Source: Ureibacillus yapensis
Lineage (GTDB): Bacteria; Bacillota; Bacilli; Bacillales_A; Planococcaceae
DNA: 64,000 nucleotides
Assembly (NCBI RefSeq): GCF_003515775.1
Contig: NZ_QWEI01000013.1
Coordinates: 24,714 to 88,713 of the forward strand
Direction of reading: 5' to 3'
How positions within the stretch are numbered: the first letter of the stretch is position 1; the number at the start of each line of letters is the position of its first letter. Of this stretch, positions 55,367-63,936 are shown one piece after another. The notes under the pieces are model-generated. The model was not told where the DNA came from and made no database searches. It saw only the letters and a program-made list of their open reading frames with translations. Position numbers and translations under genes: made by a program.

Positions 55367-56547
55367 GGAGGTTAAAAGCAAGGCTGCGTGATGGTGGCCG
55401 ATTCATCATCACCATTCTGCTGGTTGTTTCCACGTTTAGTTACGCCATGTTTCAGGGAGGCTTTGTTAGCTGGTTTATATTTTATACGCTAATGCCCTTT
55501 TTAATTTATTCCCTCTTATTAAGGGTTGCTCCTCTTCGGATTGTGGAGGTTCAACGGGAAATCAAGCCCTACAAGCTTCAGCGCGGCGATTCTGCAAAAG
55601 TGCGTGTGACTTTTCAAAATAAATCATGGTTTCCGCTGATTTTCATGACAGTCAGTGAAACTGGATTCGATCGTCCGGTTAAACAACAAGGAAACAGCAA
55701 TCAAATTTTCCTGGTCGGATGGAAGCGCCGTTTTGAATGGACGTATGATTTGAAGGGGTTAGAGCGGGGGTTGCTGCATTTTAAAGGGCTTCACTTCACC
55801 TTTACCGATTTTTTGGGTTGGACCATTCGGCATAAGGTAGTGGAACAGCCTAAATCGACTGTTATTTTCCCTAAACGAACCGAAATCAACTATAAGCCGA
55901 TCAAGATGCAATTTGAACATGGCGGGGTAAGTTCACCTCGTTCCATGGTAAAAGATACGTCGCTTGTCACTGGAATAAGAGATTACCAATCTGGCGATAA
56001 ATCTTCCTGGATTCATTGGAAGTCTTTTGCCAAAAATGAAACTTTGCGTACGAAGGATTTTGAAGAACAGACAACTCAGGATATCCTTCTTGTCATTGAT
56101 CAAACCTCCAAAAGAAATTTTGAAAATGCGGTGGACTTAACTGCTTCCATTTTACAAAGCGTGGTAAAAAATCGCGGCGATATTTCTTTTCTGTCTACAG
56201 GAGAGAATAGAGCGATTTTTCCTCATATCCAAACACAGCATAAGCTGGAGCAAGTCATGCAGCATTTGGCGCAGATTGAACCAAATGCCAAAGAATCTTT
56301 AGCATCCATTCTGGTCAATGAACTAGGGCGAATCAATACAGCGTCCCTGCTGCTTATAACGGGAGAGCTTACCCAGGAGTTAAAGGATTTCTTTAAGACG
56401 AAAGCAAAATTTACGAGCGGCATTATTTGTTTTGTTGTTACAGGGGAAAATGAAAAAATAGGACGCTTGAAATTGCCGAATGTCACGGTAATCCCTCTTG
56501 CTGCCGGGCAATTTGAAAAAGCATTCACGGAGGTGGCAAAGCCGTGA
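55363..56547 (+). CDS. yeaD: DUF58 domain membrane protein (YeaD)
   Basis: 394 residues. Two membrane helices (about 12-50) are followed by an extracellular-type beta region and the DUF58 core (about 200-240) with GIRDYQSGDKSSWIHWKSFAK. A von Willebrand A-like fold follows (DILLVIDQTS). DUF58 proteins pair with MoxR ATPases and transglutaminase-like proteins in one operon. The joint function is not established. The gene overlaps yeaC by 4 bases and yebA by 4 bases (GTGA). Confidence 0.88.
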   Translation: MRRLKARLRDGGRFIITILLVVSTFSYAMFQGGFVSWFIFYTLMPFLIYSLLLRVAPLRIVEVQREIKPYKLQRGDSAKVRVTFQNKSWFPLIFMTVSETGFDRPVKQQGNSNQIFLVGWKRRFEWTYDLKGLERGLLHFKGLHFTFTDFLGWTIRHKVVEQPKSTVIFPKRTEINYKPIKMQFEHGGVSSPRSMVKDTSLVTGIRDYQSGDKSSWIHWKSFAKNETLRTKDFEEQTTQDILLVIDQTSKRNFENAVDLTASILQSVVKNRGDISFLSTGENRAIFPHIQTQHKLEQVMQHLAQIEPNAKESLASILVNELGRINTASLLLITGELTQELKDFFKTKAKFTSGIICFVVTGENEKIGRLKLPNVTVIPLAAGQFEKAFTEVAKP

Positions 56548-58733
56548 ACAAGAATTCATTTAAAAAAACCGAATTGGCACTTTATTACCTAGTTGTTTTC
56601 TTCATTTTGCGTGAGTGGCTCATCCCGATTATGGAATTGACCGGAACCGGTTATATGGAATACATTCTGCTGTTTATTGCCGTTTCTTTGGTTATCAGTC
56701 TATTTCGCATCCATTTTATTCTTTCCTGGTTAATAAAAGGCTTGTTTATTGCATGGTTTATCGCATTTGTGTATGGACAAGTCTGGGCCTTTTCGGCAGA
56801 AGGCATTCAATTTTTAGCGAATGATTTAATAAGAAACTTGTATTCATTAATGCATGGCGACTGGATAGGAATTACCGATCCATTTCGGACTTTGTTGTTT
56901 TTCATATTAATATGGATGTTAATCTATTTAACCCATTATTGGATTACCGTTCGAATGAACATCTTTTATTTCCTGGCGTTGACAGTCTTTTTTGTTGCGG
57001 CACTGGATACATTTACAGACTATGATGGAAGTTTCGCAATCGTAAGAATTATGCTGCTCGGATTGGTGATGATTGCTTCTTTATTTTTAAAGCGGCTGGT
57101 GCATCACTCGAACGTACAAATAAAGTGGCCAACATACATCAAAATGATTTTGCCTTCAATCGGGTTAATAGTGATTGTGATGGTTATTGCATTCTTTCTC
57201 CCGAAAGCAGCTCCACAGTGGCCGGACCCTATGCCTTATATTAAGTCGGCAACCGGACAAGGCCAGGCTGAAGTGGATGAAGGGGGCATAGCAAAAGTAG
57301 GCTATGGCGAAAATGATACGCGTTTGGGCGGCTCTTTTGTTGCGGATGATACGGTTGTTTTTCTGGCGGAAGTGCAGTCAAAACAATATTGGCGGATTGA
57401 AACAAAAGATATTTATACTTCAAAAGGCTGGGAAAATTCCGGCAATTATGGCGATATGGTCATTCAGCCAGAGGAGAATATAGTACATTCACTGCCGGTA
57501 GGTCCAAAAGAAAATTCTAAAACAGCGGCCATCCAAATGTTGTATGAACATGACTTTGTTGTGCAGCCTTATGGTTTGCAATCGTATCATTTAGATGAAG
57601 AATACTCTAATTTGCAGTTCCTCATGAATGGAAGTACCGAAAAAATTAAGCCTTATCTGGATGGCAACGAAGTATTCCTGATGGATTATCAGGTAGAATA
57701 CAGCAAGCCGGAATATTCTTATAGCACTTTGAAAAATCCGACCGAACAAATCGATCCGGCCATCAAAGAGCGTTATCTGCAATTGCCTGATACATTGCCT
57801 GCTAGAGTAAGAGAATTGGCAGCGGATATTGTAGAAGACAAGCAAACACCTTATGATCAGGCGAGGGCAATTGAATTGTACTTCAGGCAAAATGGATTTC
57901 GTTATGATACGGATAACATAGCGGTCCCGGCGGAAAATCAAGATTATGTGGATCAGTTTCTATTTGAAACAAAAGTGGGTTATTGCGATAACTTCTCAAC
58001 TTCCATGGTTGTCCTGCTGCGTTCCATTGGTATCCCTGCAAGATGGGTGAAAGGTTTTGCAGGTGGGGATATGATAGATAATAACGGTGCGACAAGTACG
58101 TATCAAGTGACAAATAATGATGCACACTCATGGGTAGAAGCGTATATCCCGAATGTTGGCTGGGTGAATTTTGAACCAACCATCGGATTTAATAATTCCC
58201 GGGCGATTGATTATGATTTACCGACAGATACTCCCGAAGAAGACGAATTGACGATTGACGAAGATACAAAACCGGATGAGGTCGTTGAAGAAAATGAAAA
58301 AAGACCTCAATCAACAGGACAAAACAGCAATATCTTTGGCAATGTTTTTGCACGTTTCACAAAGAATAAAGTGGTTTGGTTGATTGTTGCATTGTTGATT
58401 GCCTCTGTCGGCGGAATTCTTTATAAAACACGAAGAAGATGGTTGCCGAACGTTTATGGGATGCTTTATAAGCGAAAAAGTTTTATGGAAACGCCATTTG
58501 AAACGTCTTATCTGCGATTGCTTAAGCTTTTGGAGGTTAAAGGATTCAAGCGAAAAAAAGGACAGACGCTCGAAAGTTACGCTCTAGAAATTGACCGATA
58601 TTTCGAGACGGTGCACATGACAAAGCTCACAAAGTGCTATGAGAGAGTAATTTATGCAAAAAATGCCGAGAATATAGATATGGCGCTAATGAAAGAAAGT
58701 TGGGAATATTTAATCAATCAGGTAATCGGTTGA
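56544..58733 (+). CDS. yebA: Membrane transglutaminase-like protein (YebA/TgpA type)
   Basis: 729 residues. Six to seven membrane helices (1-220) precede an extracellular transglutaminase core at about 415-570 and another helix near 610-630, with a cytoplasmic DUF4129-like tail. Catalytic residues are Cys481 (GYCDNFST) and His528 (DAHSWVEAY); the third position is Glu544 (NFEPT). It may crosslink or cleave cell-surface proteins. It starts with GTG after GGAGGTGG, overlapping yeaD by 4 bases. The guanine riboswitch of guaA begins 48 bases after its stop. Confidence 0.9.
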   Translation: MNKNSFKKTELALYYLVVFFILREWLIPIMELTGTGYMEYILLFIAVSLVISLFRIHFILSWLIKGLFIAWFIAFVYGQVWAFSAEGIQFLANDLIRNLYSLMHGDWIGITDPFRTLLFFILIWMLIYLTHYWITVRMNIFYFLALTVFFVAALDTFTDYDGSFAIVRIMLLGLVMIASLFLKRLVHHSNVQIKWPTYIKMILPSIGLIVIVMVIAFFLPKAAPQWPDPMPYIKSATGQGQAEVDEGGIAKVGYGENDTRLGGSFVADDTVVFLAEVQSKQYWRIETKDIYTSKGWENSGNYGDMVIQPEENIVHSLPVGPKENSKTAAIQMLYEHDFVVQPYGLQSYHLDEEYSNLQFLMNGSTEKIKPYLDGNEVFLMDYQVEYSKPEYSYSTLKNPTEQIDPAIKERYLQLPDTLPARVRELAADIVEDKQTPYDQARAIELYFRQNGFRYDTDNIAVPAENQDYVDQFLFETKVGYCDNFSTSMVVLLRSIGIPARWVKGFAGGDMIDNNGATSTYQVTNNDAHSWVEAYIPNVGWVNFEPTIGFNNSRAIDYDLPTDTPEEDELTIDEDTKPDEVVEENEKRPQSTGQNSNIFGNVFARFTKNKVVWLIVALLIASVGGILYKTRRRWLPNVYGMLYKRKSFMETPFETSYLRLLKLLEVKGFKRKKGQTLESYALEIDRYFETVHMTKLTKCYERVIYAKNAENIDMALMKESWEYLINQVIG

Positions 58734-58780
58734 TTTTAGCTTATACAAAGAGTAAAATTTAGAAAAAATATAGTTAGGCT

Positions 58781-58943
58781 GCCTTCATATAAGTCCGATA
58801 ATATGGTTCGGATGTTTCTACTAAGTTACCTTAAACAACTTATCTATGAAGGCGGGTACAGTTCTGTCGTCAGGAAGGCTGTATCCGCCTTGGATTTAAA
58901 CAATGAACGCGTCAGAAAGATCTCTTTTTGAACGCGTTTTTTT
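58781..58943 (+). promoter_or_regulatory. Guanine riboswitch (purine class) upstream of guaA
   Basis: The aptamer (58781-58853) has P1 GCCTTCAT/ATGAAGGC and the G-box core TATAAGTCCGATAATATGG and GTTTCTAC, ending ATCTATG. The base equivalent to C74 of xpt is C58844, so guanine (or hypoxanthine) rather than adenine is the ligand. A hairpin, AAGGCGG..ACAG with CTGT..CCGCCTT (58849-58892), uses the 3' strand of P1 and excludes it. A terminator, AACGCGT with ACGCGTT, plus seven Ts lies at 58906-58943. How the two hairpins exclude each other is not clear from sequence. Confidence 0.93.
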
Positions 58944-58988
58944 ACAAAAATAGAGGCGCCATTAAATTATAGAAGAGGTGTAAAGCGC

Positions 58989-60539
58989 GTGACCACTCCA
59001 TTGTTAAAAGAACAGGAAAAAATTGTTGTACTCGATTTCGGAAGTCAATTTAACCAATTGATTACTCGTCGTATTCGTGAGTTTGGTGTTTTCTCTGAAT
59101 TGCATCCCCATACCGTTACAGCCGAAGAAATAAAAGAAATGAACGCTACGGGGATTATTTTCTCGGGCGGCCCTAACTCTGTCTATGATGAAAAAGCGTT
59201 TAAAGTTGATGAAGCGATTTTCGAATTAGGCTTGCCAATCTTGGGCATTTGCTACGGAATGCAATTAATGTCCCATGCATTGGGCGGAAAAGTAGAACCA
59301 GCGGACCACCGTGAATATGGAAAAGCGGAAATCAATATCACGGCAGATAATAAATTATTCGGTGACTTGCCAAAAGATCAAGTCGTGTGGATGAGCCACG
59401 GGGACCTTGTAACTGAAGTGCCTGAAGGGTTCGAAGTGATTGCGACAAGCACTTCTTGTCCAATTTCCGCAATGCAGAATGCCGAGCGCGGTTTCTATGC
59501 AGTGCAATTCCACCCAGAAGTGCGTCACTCTGTATACGGAAATGATCTTTTACGCCAATTCGTATTTGATATTTGCGGCGCGAAAGGCGATTGGTCGATG
59601 GCGAACTTTATCGAGCTGGAAATGAAGAAAATCCGTGAACAAGTGGGCGATAAACAAGTGCTTTGCGCATTATCGGGCGGTGTTGATTCTTCGGTAGTAG
59701 CAGTATTGATCCATAAAGCAATCGGAGACCAATTAACTTGTATGTTCGTGGACCACAACTTGAACCGTAAAGGTGAAGTGGAACAAGTCATGAAGACTTT
59801 CACGGAAGACTTCGACATGAAAGTCATCAAAATCGATGCGCGTGAACGCTTCATGAATAAATTGAAAGGCGTTTCCGATCCTGAGAAAAAACGTAAAATT
59901 ATCGGAAACGAGTTCATCTATGTATTCGATGAAGAATCAAATAAATTAAAAGACATGGACTTCCTTGCACAAGGAACATTGTATACAGATATCATCGAAT
60001 CTGGTACAGCTACAGCACAAACAATCAAATCGCATCATAACGTAGGCGGTCTGCCGGAAGATATGAAGTTTGAGCTAATCGAACCTCTAAATACTTTATT
60101 CAAAGACGAAGTGCGTGCGTTAGGTTTGGAGCTTGGCTTGCCGGAAGAAATCGTTTGGCGCCAGCCATTCCCAGGCCCTGGCCTAGGTATCCGTGTACTT
60201 GGAGAAGTAACGGAAGATAAACTGGAAATCGTGCGTGAAGCGGACTATATCTTGCGTGAAGAAATCAAAAAAGCGGGATTGGACCGCGATATTTGGCAAT
60301 ATTTCTGTGTACTTCCAGACATCCGTTCGGTAGGTGTAATGGGTGATGCACGTACTTATGATTACGCAGTAGGCATCCGTGCGGTAACATCGATCGACGG
60401 CATGACTTCCGACTGGGCACGCATCCCTTGGGACGTGCTGGAGAAAATCTCCGTTCGTATCGTCAACGAAGTAAAACACGTGAACCGCGTACTGTATGAT
60501 GTGACGAGTAAGCCACCAGCAACGATTGAATGGGAATAA
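58989..60539 (+). CDS. guaA: GMP synthase (glutamine-hydrolysing)
   Basis: 516 residues. The class I glutamine amidotransferase domain (1-200) has the nucleophile Cys88 (GICYGMQ) and QFHPEV for the His-Glu pair. The ATP pyrophosphatase domain has LSGGVDSS near residue 228, and the C-terminal dimerisation domain ends KPPATIEWE, as in all GuaA. It converts XMP to GMP. It starts with GTG 8 bases after GAGGTG. Control by the guanine riboswitch 46 bases upstream makes sense as end-product feedback. Confidence 0.97.
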   Translation: MTTPLLKEQEKIVVLDFGSQFNQLITRRIREFGVFSELHPHTVTAEEIKEMNATGIIFSGGPNSVYDEKAFKVDEAIFELGLPILGICYGMQLMSHALGGKVEPADHREYGKAEINITADNKLFGDLPKDQVVWMSHGDLVTEVPEGFEVIATSTSCPISAMQNAERGFYAVQFHPEVRHSVYGNDLLRQFVFDICGAKGDWSMANFIELEMKKIREQVGDKQVLCALSGGVDSSVVAVLIHKAIGDQLTCMFVDHNLNRKGEVEQVMKTFTEDFDMKVIKIDARERFMNKLKGVSDPEKKRKIIGNEFIYVFDEESNKLKDMDFLAQGTLYTDIIESGTATAQTIKSHHNVGGLPEDMKFELIEPLNTLFKDEVRALGLELGLPEEIVWRQPFPGPGLGIRVLGEVTEDKLEIVREADYILREEIKKAGLDRDIWQYFCVLPDIRSVGVMGDARTYDYAVGIRAVTSIDGMTSDWARIPWDVLEKISVRIVNEVKHVNRVLYDVTSKPPATIEWE

Positions 60540-60560
60540 TAAATGGCTAATCATTAATAT

Positions 60561-60611
60561 TAACTCTCTTCCAACACAGTAAAACTCTGTGGAGGAAGGG
60601 AGTTTTTTTTC
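60561..60611 (+). terminator. Rho-independent terminator of guaA
   Basis: AACTC.CTTCC pairs with GGAAG.GAGTT around an inner CACAG/CTGTG stem, with eight Ts. Confidence 0.9.
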
Positions 60612-60676
60612 GTTATAGAGCGTCCTCAGAAGAGTCTATTAAACGCTCTGGAAATAAGGGGATGAAAATATTGGAA

Positions 60677-60701
60677 GTTTCATCAGTGCCAGATAAGGTA
60701 A
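60677..60701 (+). promoter_or_regulatory. Candidate sigma-B promoter of the stress protein gene
   Basis: GTTTCA (60677-60682) and AGGTAA (60696-60701) are 13 bases apart, near the sigma-B consensus (GTTTAA, GGGTAT). The following gene encodes a general-stress type protein, which fits. Confidence 0.35.
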
Positions 60702-60756
60702 TAGAAAAAATAGTTACACCTATAAAAAATCGAAAACTTTTAGGAGGAGATTTTAG

Positions 60757-61557
60757 ATGGCACTACGTGATAATAAACTACATGGAATTTATAATTCAGA
60801 AGCACAATTGCAAGCCGAAATGGATCGTTTGCGATTACAAGGCTACCGCGACGAAGATATGTTTATCGTATCGCACCGAGATAACCAATTTACATTGCAC
60901 CGCGGAAGCACAACAAATGGCGAGGAAATCAAAGAGGGCAGTTGGTGGGATAAATTCAAGGCCTTCATGTCAGGAGAAGACACAATGGATGATAACTTCC
61001 GCCGCATCGGTTTTACCGATGAAGAAAGAGAACGCTACTACAGCGATTTGCGTGCAGGGAAATATCTTCTATATGTAGATTCAGATTACGACACTTATTA
61101 TAATGGAACTCTGGCAAATGCCTTAACAAATAACGAAGAAACAGTTGAGCTTCACGAAGAACGTTTAAATGTAGATAAAAAACCAGTGGTAACAGGTGAA
61201 GTTACAGTTAATAAAAATGTACACGAAGACGAGCAAGTCATTGAAGTTCCGGTAGAACGCGAGGAAGTATATGTTGAACGCCGTCCAGTCAATGTAGAAA
61301 GTGCGGTGGATGGGGATACTCATTTCCGAGCGGATGGTACGTTGAATGATGGAGAAACAATTCATATTCCAGTAACGGAAGAACGAGTCGATGTAACGAA
61401 AAAAGACGTTGTGACAGAAGAAGTAGTAGTAGGAAAACGTAAAGTAATGGATACGGAAACGGTGAGAGATACAGTGCGTCGAGAAGAAGTGGAAATTGAA
61501 GGTATGCCAAATATAGAACACGATGACACATTCAATAATAATGAAAACCGCTACTAA
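60757..61557 (+). CDS. Stress protein: YflT/GSP17M-like N-terminus + YsnF/AvaK (DUF2382) C-terminus
   Basis: 266 residues. Residues 1-110 resemble general stress protein 17M/YflT (GIYNSEAQLQAEMDRLRLQG, YRDEDMFIVSHR, GRYYSDLRAGKYLLYVDSD-like pattern). Residues about 130-250 are a DUF2382/YsnF domain with three related segments built on 'EVTVNKNVHEDEQVIEVPVE' and 'VTEEVVVGKRKVMDTETVRD'. The domain is widespread in stress-induced proteins of Bacilli; its molecular role is unknown. TAGGAGGAG lies before the ATG. An overlapping frame from 60662 is not credible. Co-transcription with the 53-residue gene at 61629 is likely. Confidence 0.87.
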   Translation: MALRDNKLHGIYNSEAQLQAEMDRLRLQGYRDEDMFIVSHRDNQFTLHRGSTTNGEEIKEGSWWDKFKAFMSGEDTMDDNFRRIGFTDEERERYYSDLRAGKYLLYVDSDYDTYYNGTLANALTNNEETVELHEERLNVDKKPVVTGEVTVNKNVHEDEQVIEVPVEREEVYVERRPVNVESAVDGDTHFRADGTLNDGETIHIPVTEERVDVTKKDVVTEEVVVGKRKVMDTETVRDTVRREEVEIEGMPNIEHDDTFNNNENRY

Positions 61558-61628
61558 TTTTTCGTTCTAAAGCGATTTGATGGTGCGATGGGTATTGAAT
61601 AAATATTATTCAGAAAAGAGGGATTAAG

Positions 61629-61790
61629 ATGGCTGAAACAGGTAAGGAAAAAATTGACCGCTTGGAAGACAGTGCTACTTTCGATGATATCCCAAACGTA
61701 GAATTAAACCACAAAGTAAAAGATGAAAAAGATAAGGATAACACAAAAGACACTTCTTCCAGTGAAGAAGGAAGAGTAGATGAGAACTAA
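61629..61790 (+). CDS. Small acidic/charged protein (53 residues)
   Basis: The frame starts at ATG 61629 with AAGAGGGAT 5-8 bases upstream and ends at TAA 61788-61790. The product begins MAETGKEKIDRLED and is dominated by Asp, Glu and Lys, so it is probably disordered. It contains FDDIPNVELN, reminiscent of the GMPNIEHDDTF end of the preceding stress protein. A terminator follows after 4 bases. I know no function; a small stress-response partner of the upstream gene is a guess. Confidence 0.68.
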   Translation: MAETGKEKIDRLEDSATFDDIPNVELNHKVKDEKDKDNTKDTSSSEEGRVDEN

Positions 61791-61794
61791 AAAA

Positions 61795-61828
61795 TAAGAG
61801 CAAATCCAATATTGGGTTTGCTCTTTTT
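61795..61828 (+). terminator. Rho-independent terminator
   Basis: AAGAGCAAAtCC pairs with GGtTTGCTCTT, followed by TTTT. Confidence 0.87.
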
Positions 61829-61983
61829 ACGTAAAAATCTGATTTGCATATAATGAATAAGGGAAATTTGGGCATAATCTATATATGCTTCAAATAAGCG
61901 AATGAAGTTTCTTCATTGCAACAATTTTATATTGTAAAATAACTAAAAAAATAAATAGTAAAAAAATAAAAGTGTTCAATTCA

Positions 61984-62017
61984 CGAACTTTAATTAAATT
62001 TTACAAAAAAACGTTCG
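61984..62017. promoter_or_regulatory. Candidate PurR operator (two inverted PurBox halves)
   Basis: CGAAC (61984-61988) and GTTCG (62013-62017) are inverted, with 24 bases between them, in AT-rich DNA just upstream of the pbuG promoter. B. subtilis PurR binds paired inverted CGAA-type boxes with similar spacing and is known to control pbuG. Confidence 0.5.
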
Positions 62018-62026
62018 TAAAAGTGG

Positions 62027-62055
62027 TTGAAATTCATAAAACGAGATGATATATT
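62027..62055 (+). promoter_or_regulatory. Sigma-A promoter of pbuG
   Basis: TTGAAA and TATATT are 17 bases apart. Transcription would start near 62062, about 16 bases before the riboswitch. Confidence 0.65.
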
Positions 62056-62077
62056 ACATGAGTAAATTAAATATTTC

Positions 62078-62236
62078 GTCGTATAATGTCGAGAATATGG
62101 CTCGTGAGTTTCTACCAAGCTACCTTAAATAGCTTGACTACGATTAACATAAAAGAATGAATGCTATTTTTATATAGTTATTCACTTTCTGATCGTAGAC
62201 ATGCAACTCAACTCTTGTTTAGTGCGTGTCTTTTTT
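62078..62236 (+). promoter_or_regulatory. Guanine riboswitch (purine class) upstream of pbuG
   Basis: The aptamer (62078-62144) has core TATAATGTCGAGAATATGG and GTTTCTACC, ending GACTACG. The specificity base is C62138, pointing to guanine/hypoxanthine. CTACGAT (62138-62144, the 3' strand of P1) can instead pair with ATCGTAG (62192-62198), so P1 and this hairpin exclude each other. A terminator GACATGCA/TGCGTGTC with six Ts lies at 62198-62236 and shares its first base with the alternative hairpin. Confidence 0.93.
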
Positions 62237-62274
62237 ATTTATTGACATTGTAGACGATACATTCGGAGGAAAAA

Positions 62275-63600
62275 ATGAAAAAATATTTCCAGTTTGATGA
62301 ACTAGGGACGAATTATAGTCGTGAAATTCTGGGTGGCTTCACAACATTCCTTGCGATGGCTTATATCCTGGTAGTAAATCCGCTAACACTTACATTGGCG
62401 GATGTAACTGATCTGCCTGAAGCGCTTCGCATGGATTATGGAGCGGTATTCGTGGCAACAGCAGTATCGGCGGCGGTAGGTTGTTTTGTCATGGGATTAT
62501 TGGCTAAATATCCATTAGGGCTTGCTCCAGGTCTTGGATTAAATGCATTCTTCGCTTACACAGTTGTATTGGTGAACGGCAGTCCTTGGCAACATGCTTT
62601 AGCGGCAGTATTCATCTCAGGTGTATTCTTCTTGTTGTTGACGTTAACTGGTTTACGTGAAAAATTAATCAATGCCATTCCAATGGAACTGAAACTGGCA
62701 GTTGGTGCTGGTATTGGATTGTTCATTGCCTTCATCGGTTTTAAAAACGCAGGTCTTATTGTAAGCAATGAAGCGACGATGGTCGGTATTGGGAACTTGC
62801 ATGACCCTGAAGTACTACTTGCTATCTTCGGTATTATTGTTACAGTTATCTTAATGGTTCGAGGAATAAAGGGTGGAGTATTCTACGGAATGATCATTAC
62901 GGCAATTGTGGGTATGATTTTTGGACTTGTTGATCTGCCTGAAAAAGTTGTTTCAGCACCACCTAGCATCTCACCAACATTTGGCGCATTGTTTAGTGCT
63001 TTCTCTGATCCGGAATTCTATACATTGTCAATGCTATCTGTTATTTTAACTTTCTTGTTTGTTGACTTTTTTGATAATGCAGGTACATTAATGGCAGTTG
63101 CAAACCAAGCCGGTTTTGTAAAAGACAATCGTTTGCCGCGTGCGGGTAAAGCGTTGATTTCCGATTCTATTGCAACAATTGTAGGATCCATTTTTGGTAC
63201 ATCAACAGTTACTTCCTATGTAGAATCTTCATCGGGTGTGGCTGCAGGAGCTAGAACAGGGTTTGCTTCTATTGTAACGGGTGTCCTATTCCTATTAGCG
63301 CTATTCTTTTCGCCGGTTTTATCTGTTATTACAAATGCGGTAACAGCACCAGCGCTTATTGTTGTAGGAATACTTATGGTTGCTGCTTTAGGGCAAATTG
63401 CTTGGGAACGATTTGAAGTGGCAGTACCGGCATTCCTAACAATGATTATGATGCCGCTGACGAGTTCTATCGCAACAGGAATCGCGGTCGGCTTTATCTT
63501 CTATCCTTTAACAATGATTGTTAAGGGAAGAGCTAAAGATGTTAATCCGATTATGTATCTATTTGCCTTAATCTTCTTGATTTATTTAATAACGCTATAA
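62275..63600 (+). CDS. pbuG: Guanine/hypoxanthine permease PbuG (NCS2, AzgA-like)
   Basis: 441 residues with about 13 membrane helices. The start ILGGFTTFLAMAYILVVNP and the motif GLAPGLGLNAFFAYTVV are diagnostic for the AzgA/PbuG subgroup of NCS2 purine transporters. SYVESSSGVAAGARTG carries the conserved substrate-site region. It imports guanine and hypoxanthine with protons. CGGAGG lies before the ATG. It is controlled by its own guanine riboswitch and probably by PurR. It is separated from guaA by two stress genes, unlike the direct neighbours in B. subtilis. Confidence 0.95.
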   Translation: MKKYFQFDELGTNYSREILGGFTTFLAMAYILVVNPLTLTLADVTDLPEALRMDYGAVFVATAVSAAVGCFVMGLLAKYPLGLAPGLGLNAFFAYTVVLVNGSPWQHALAAVFISGVFFLLLTLTGLREKLINAIPMELKLAVGAGIGLFIAFIGFKNAGLIVSNEATMVGIGNLHDPEVLLAIFGIIVTVILMVRGIKGGVFYGMIITAIVGMIFGLVDLPEKVVSAPPSISPTFGALFSAFSDPEFYTLSMLSVILTFLFVDFFDNAGTLMAVANQAGFVKDNRLPRAGKALISDSIATIVGSIFGTSTVTSYVESSSGVAAGARTGFASIVTGVLFLLALFFSPVLSVITNAVTAPALIVVGILMVAALGQIAWERFEVAVPAFLTMIMMPLTSSIATGIAVGFIFYPLTMIVKGRAKDVNPIMYLFALIFLIYLITL

Positions 63601-63606
63601 TGATGA

Positions 63607-63641
63607 AAAGGTTGGGACAACATTTGTTCCAACCTTTTTTA
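63607..63641 (+). terminator. Rho-independent terminator of pbuG
   Basis: AAAGGTTGG.ACAA pairs with TTGT.CCAACCTTT, followed by TTT. Confidence 0.88.
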
Positions 63642-63759
63642 GTTCTTCTTAATATAGAAGAGAACAATAAATATGTTTTTGATAAAGTGCTATTTTGAGT
63701 AATGCGCTCAACGCAGAAGTATTTCAATTATATTGAATAATTTAATATTAAATATTATG

Positions 63760-63788
63760 TTGCAAAGCATTTATGATGGTGTTATAGT
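63760..63788 (+). promoter_or_regulatory. Tandem promoter 1 of the downstream rRNA operon
   Basis: TTGCAA and TATAGT are 17 bases apart. It is the first of three in-line promoters. Confidence 0.6.
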
Positions 63789-63831
63789 AGATAACGTTGC
63801 TGCTGAAGCAACAAGCGATTAAATAAAAATG

Positions 63832-63860
63832 TTGACATCATTTGAAAGTGATGTTAAAGT
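63832..63860 (+). promoter_or_regulatory. Tandem promoter 2 of the downstream rRNA operon
   Basis: TTGACA and TAAAGT are 17 bases apart. The -35 is perfect; the -10 is weaker. Confidence 0.7.
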
Positions 63861-63906
63861 TATAAGAGTTGTCAAATTCGGTTGAAACAATTGAAATAAA
63901 AAGTTG

Positions 63907-63935
63907 TTGACAACGAGATGGTGACTTGATATAAT
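63907..63935 (+). promoter_or_regulatory. Tandem promoter 3 of the downstream rRNA operon (consensus)
   Basis: TTGACA and TATAAT are exactly 17 bases apart, a full consensus sigma-A promoter as expected for rRNA. Confidence 0.88.
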
Positions 63936-63936
63936 A

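Noticed and set aside
60662..61078. 138-codon frame overlapping the stress protein gene
   Set aside because: It is out of frame with a clear YflT/YsnF gene that has a perfect ribosome binding site at 60757.
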